Assembly: GCA_021813385.1 (NCBI GenBank)
Contig: JAKAKT010000023.1
Span: 1 to 37,947 of the forward strand
DNA: 37,947 bases
Origin: Microcaldota archaeon
GTDB taxonomy: Archaea > Micrarchaeota > Micrarchaeia > Burarchaeales > JAKAKT01
Direction: 5' to 3'
Part shown: positions 35,635-37,947 of the stretch, piece after piece
How the letters are laid out: each line of letters starts with the position of its first letter
Numbering within the stretch: position 1 is the first letter of the stretch
Notes under the pieces: generated by a model
The model's input: only the letters and a program-made list of their open reading frames with translations
What the model was told of the DNA's origin: nothing
Database searches by the model: none
Made by a program: the position numbers and the translations under genes

Positions 35635-36897
35635 TTACCAGCATACGCCATCGTAATCGCTGCCGCTCTTCTTCTGTAAAACCTTTCTGCCATCGAAGAC
35701 AATCTTGCCGGCATAAAGTTTCTCATCCCGAAAAGCTTCCCACTCCGTCAGAATGAAAACCGTGTCCGAGTAGTCCAAAGCTTCCTTTTGCGTCTTAGCA
35801 TAATCAATTTTCCCCCCGAAGATTTTCCTCGCATTTCCAATAGCTTGTGGGTCGTATGCCTTGACTTTGGCTCCCCCATCAAGAAGCTTTTCGATGACCT
35901 TTATGCTTGGGGCTTCTCGCATATCGTCGCTGTCTGGCTTGAACGAAAGCCCGAGGACAGCGACTTTCTTGCCATTCAGCTTGATTTTTTTCTTTGCAAT
36001 CTCGACAATCTTGTAAGGCTGCTCATCGTTCACCTCAATGACCTTGCTGAGGATTTTAGGTTCAATCCCATTCTGCTTGAAGCATGAGACTATCGCTTTC
36101 ACATCTTTCGGGAAGCAGCTCCCCCCGTATCCTATCCCAGCGTTCAGGAAGCTCCTCCCAATTCGCTTATCCATCCCTACGCCATCCATTACCTCGTAAA
36201 CATCGATTGAGAGGGCCTTGCATAAGTTCCCAATCTCATTGGCGAAACTGACCTTGGTCGCGAGAAAGGCATTGCTTGCGTATTTTATCATCTCCGCAGT
36301 CTTCAGGTCAGTTTTCATAACCGGGCATTTGAACCCCGCGTAAAGGGAAGCCAACTTTTCAGCCGTCTTAGAATCATTCGCCCCGATAACAATCCTGTCC
36401 GGGTTGAAGAAATCATCGACCGCCCTGCCCTCCCTGAGGAATTCCGGGCTCATCAATAGCCCATAATCAAGGCCAGCCTTTTTCCCAAGCTTCTTTTCAG
36501 CGAGAGCTGCTAGCGAGTCCGTAGTCCCAGGCACTACGGTGCTCTTGACGACAATGGCTTTGGACGAATCAGCATAAGACACGGCTTCGAGGAAGGCCTT
36601 TTCCACATATGTGTTGTCCATAGCCCCATCCTCCCTGGATGGCGTGCCCACTGCAATGAAAACAAGTTCAGCTCCAGAAACCGAAGGCCCAATATCTGCA
36701 GTTGCGGTGAGATTCTTGCCCGCAACCTCCTTAAGCAGCTCCCCCAGCCCCTTTTCATAAATGGGCGGTTCGCCCCGGTTTATCTTTTCGACTTTGTTCT
36801 TGTCGATATCAACACACGAGACTTTATGGCCGAGCTTTGCGAAACCGCACCCGGTTATAAGGCCCACGTACCCAGTGCCAACCACCGAAATCCTCAA
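35635..36897 (-). CDS. ugd: UDP-glucose 6-dehydrogenase
   Basis: This 420-residue enzyme oxidises UDP-glucose to UDP-glucuronate in two steps. It has VVGTGYVGLITG, KSTVVPGTT, SPEFLREGRAVDDFFNPDR, the catalytic cysteine in GYGGSCFPKDVKA, and LGLSFKPDSDDMREAPS. I chose the TTG at 36897, five bases after AGGTG, because it yields the usual short N-terminus (RISVVGTGYVG). The in-frame ATG at 36960 lies in a TATA-like box and would add a 21-residue tail unlike the family. It is the first gene of the UDP-xylose operon. Its paralogue wecC, 2.6 kb away, uses a different sugar. Confidence 0.95.
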   Translation of the reverse strand: MRISVVGTGYVGLITGCGFAKLGHKVSCVDIDKNKVEKINRGEPPIYEKGLGELLKEVAGKNLTATADIGPSVSGAELVFIAVGTPSREDGAMDNTYVEKAFLEAVSYADSSKAIVVKSTVVPGTTDSLAALAEKKLGKKAGLDYGLLMSPEFLREGRAVDDFFNPDRIVIGANDSKTAEKLASLYAGFKCPVMKTDLKTAEMIKYASNAFLATKVSFANEIGNLCKALSIDVYEVMDGVGMDKRIGRSFLNAGIGYGGSCFPKDVKAIVSCFKQNGIEPKILSKVIEVNDEQPYKIVEIAKKKIKLNGKKVAVLGLSFKPDSDDMREAPSIKVIEKLLDGGAKVKAYDPQAIGNARKIFGGKIDYAKTQKEALDYSDTVFILTEWEAFRDEKLYAGKIVFDGRKVLQKKSGSDYDGVCW

Positions 36898-36957
36898 TAT
36901 AACACCTGAATGCGATATTGCCAATCCAAATCCTGTTTTTGCTTTTTTTCCCTGACT

Positions 36958-36968
36958 CATTTTTAAGC
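36958..36968 (-). promoter_or_regulatory. TATA box for the ugd operon
   Basis: The minus strand reads GCTTAAAAATG. It would start transcription near 36938, about 40 bases before the TTG at 36897. This is the main reason to reject the ATG at 36960. Confidence 0.45.
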
Positions 36969-37040
36969 GAACGGCGAAGAATCAGGTCAGTTCGCCCATA
37001 TCAAGCTGAAATCTCCTCGAGCAATCGGTTAATAGGACGC

Positions 37041-37054
37041 AATAAATATAAATT
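37041..37054 (+). promoter_or_regulatory. TATA box for the 126-residue protein gene
   Basis: AATAAATATAAATT on the plus strand is a strong TATA element. Transcription would begin near 37073, giving a leader of about 50 bases to the ATG at 37125. Here, unlike most divergent pairs in the window, the two directions have separate boxes. Confidence 0.5.
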
Positions 37055-37124
37055 GATTATCGTTTGCCTTTCAGGAGTCAAAACCAGCGGCTCATCTGTT
37101 ATGTTTAAAAGGAGATATGCACAA

Positions 37125-37505
37125 ATGTTCCCACGTATGATTGCGAAGAAGGAGATAGACGCGAATCGCGTGCTATGTTTATTCTGGAAGACGAGCAAAA
37201 AGGGAGCCAGCAGGAAGCTTGGCTTCATATACACCAAAGGCTCTTTCCTTGTGCCCATGGCGCGCGATACCGATGTCTTGAAGAGATTGCGGGCAAGCGG
37301 AAAAGTCGAAGTGAAGATTAACGGGTGCTCGCAGGCGTGCAGGCCCAAAGTCATTGACAAGTTCTTGCTCACAAAGCAGTTTTTAAAGAAAGGGGCCGAA
37401 AGGCTCGCCGGAAGGAAGCTCGGGCCAAAATCAAAACTGATGCTCAATCTGGAAAAAATGGCTAAAAAGCACGTCGTAGTTGAACTAAAACCAATTAGGG
37501 GTTAG
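37125..37505 (+). CDS. Small basic protein, possibly flavin-binding split barrel
   Basis: This 126-residue, lysine/arginine-rich protein is not clearly recognised. The order of segments (KLGFIYTKGSFLVPMA, a helix, KVEVKINGCSQACRPKVI and a last strand VVVELKPIRG) weakly resembles pyridoxamine-phosphate-oxidase-like or F420/FMN-binding split barrels. The SQAC cysteine pair is of interest but unexplained. Start ATG 37125 has AGGAGAT nine bases upstream; ATG 37101 is an alternative that adds eight residues but has no SD. The gene stands between ugd (divergent) and a small secreted protein (convergent). Confidence 0.7.
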   Translation: MFPRMIAKKEIDANRVLCLFWKTSKKGASRKLGFIYTKGSFLVPMARDTDVLKRLRASGKVEVKINGCSQACRPKVIDKFLLTKQFLKKGAERLAGRKLGPKSKLMLNLEKMAKKHVVVELKPIRG

Positions 37506-37531
37506 TTTAATTTGGCGATAGGAGCTCGGCT

Positions 37532-37813
37532 TCAGTCGCAATATTCATACTTAATGGGCATGCTGCATCCTGCCTTCGGGCACTCGGGGCTCTTTGCTAT
37601 AGCTTTATCCTTTGCAACCACAGATTCGATGCTGTCCCCGTTCGAGCCGTAAAGGCATTGAATCACTGGCTCGCTGGCGCCGCAGCAGCCGCAGCCGCAT
37701 GCGATGTAGTAATCATACCTCGGCTCAGCTTTCAATGCTGCGCCGAAGAAGAGGACAAACAGGCTAAGCGCTATTATGACAAATGCAAGAAAAGCTGCGA
37801 GACGGCGCTTCAT
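37532..37813 (-). CDS. Small exported cysteine-rich protein
   Basis: This 93-residue protein begins with a basic MKRR, then a hydrophobic segment of about 20 residues (LAAFLAFVIIALSLFVLFFG) that looks like a signal anchor. The outer part is short and has nine cysteines, with a CGCGCCG cluster, QCLYG, ECPKAGC and a C-terminal YEYCD. Dense cysteines suggest disulfides or metal binding outside the membrane. Start ATG 37813 is chosen because the longer frame to 37915 puts 34 polar residues before the hydrophobic segment. I do not recognise the family. It resembles the lipoprotein at 1072-1407 only in being small, exported and cysteine-rich. Confidence 0.6.
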   Translation of the reverse strand: MKRRLAAFLAFVIIALSLFVLFFGAALKAEPRYDYYIACGCGCCGASEPVIQCLYGSNGDSIESVVAKDKAIAKSPECPKAGCSMPIKYEYCD

Positions 37814-37928
37814 GAGACTTGGTTCTGTCCCAGTTCTCGGGAGATGAACGATAACAAAAAATAAGTCGCCTCTCGAAGGAGATACTCGAGCCTCTGCTTC
37901 TCGGTTTTTATCCATTCCGGATATCGGA

Positions 37929-37945
37929 CGAGGCCGGCAGCCTCG
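37929..37945. repeat. Short GC-rich hairpin near the window end
   Basis: CGAGGC and GCCTCG flank a five-base loop. It lies beyond the small exported gene and may be a transcript end or part of a longer structure cut by the window edge. Confidence 0.35.
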
Positions 37946-37947
37946 GC

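Noticed and set aside
36898-36960. Upstream ATG extension of ugd
   Set aside because: The ATG falls in a TATA-like box and the extra 21 residues do not resemble the family N-terminus.

Overview
The window is archaeal. It carries a complete A-type (A1A0) ATP synthase operon in the order H-I-K-E-C-F-A-B-D, a FEN-1 flap endonuclease with a PCNA-binding tail, an MBF1-type transcription factor, an ADP-forming acyl-CoA synthetase, a KaiC-like ATPase next to an HTH_10 (bacterio-opsin-activator type) regulator, and FtsZ. TATA-like boxes lie about 25 bp ahead of many likely transcription starts, Shine-Dalgarno (SD) sites are of the GGTG/GGAGG kind, and TTG or GTG starts recur. The genome is very compact. 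A bacterial-type GAPDH and many nucleotide-sugar genes would suit a DPANN-like lineage (for example Micrarchaeota or Diapherotrites) with its own ATP synthase, but that placement is inference only.

Layout. 1-5.2 kb (minus): a gene cut by the window edge, a small cysteine-rich lipoprotein, class I GAPDH, and a 901-residue membrane/zinc-ribbon/coiled-coil protein with a roadblock-like C-terminus. 5.2-8.3 kb (plus): MBF1, FEN-1 and a site-2-type membrane protease. 8.3-12 kb (minus): FtsZ and a fused ADP-forming acyl-CoA synthetase. 12-14.5 kb: a small membrane hydrolase-like protein and a 623-residue unknown with a GNAT-like core. 14.5-23.2 kb (minus): the ATP synthase operon. 23.2-25.4 kb: a KaiC-like ATPase, a V4R-domain sensor and an HTH_10 regulator, with a relic of a second V4R gene end. 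25.5-27.9 kb: two convergent radical SAM genes. 28.1-36.9 kb: a surface-glycan locus with UDP-GlcNAc 2-epimerase, GDP-fucose synthase, a GT4 glycosyltransferase, UDP-ManNAc dehydrogenase, three further sugar-nucleotide genes and UDP-glucose dehydrogenase. 37-37.9 kb: two small genes of unknown function.

How the genes fit together. GAPDH (glycolysis), the ADP-forming acyl-CoA synthetase (substrate-level ATP from acyl-CoA) and the A1A0 ATP synthase form an energy core. In the glycan locus one route runs UDP-GlcNAc to UDP-ManNAc to UDP-ManNAcA. Another runs sugar-1-phosphate to UDP-glucose to UDP-glucuronate to UDP-xylose, encoded by a tight three-gene operon. GDP-fucose synthase is present, but its usual partner GDP-mannose dehydratase is not in the window.

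The items most worth a second look are: the synonymous-only duplicate of the V4R gene end; the large hairpin-filled gaps that bracket atpA-atpB inside an otherwise tight operon; the 901-residue roadblock protein; the structured leader of wecC; and the repeated use of one near-palindromic TATA element between divergent genes. I found no tRNA or rRNA genes, CRISPR arrays or insertion sequences.
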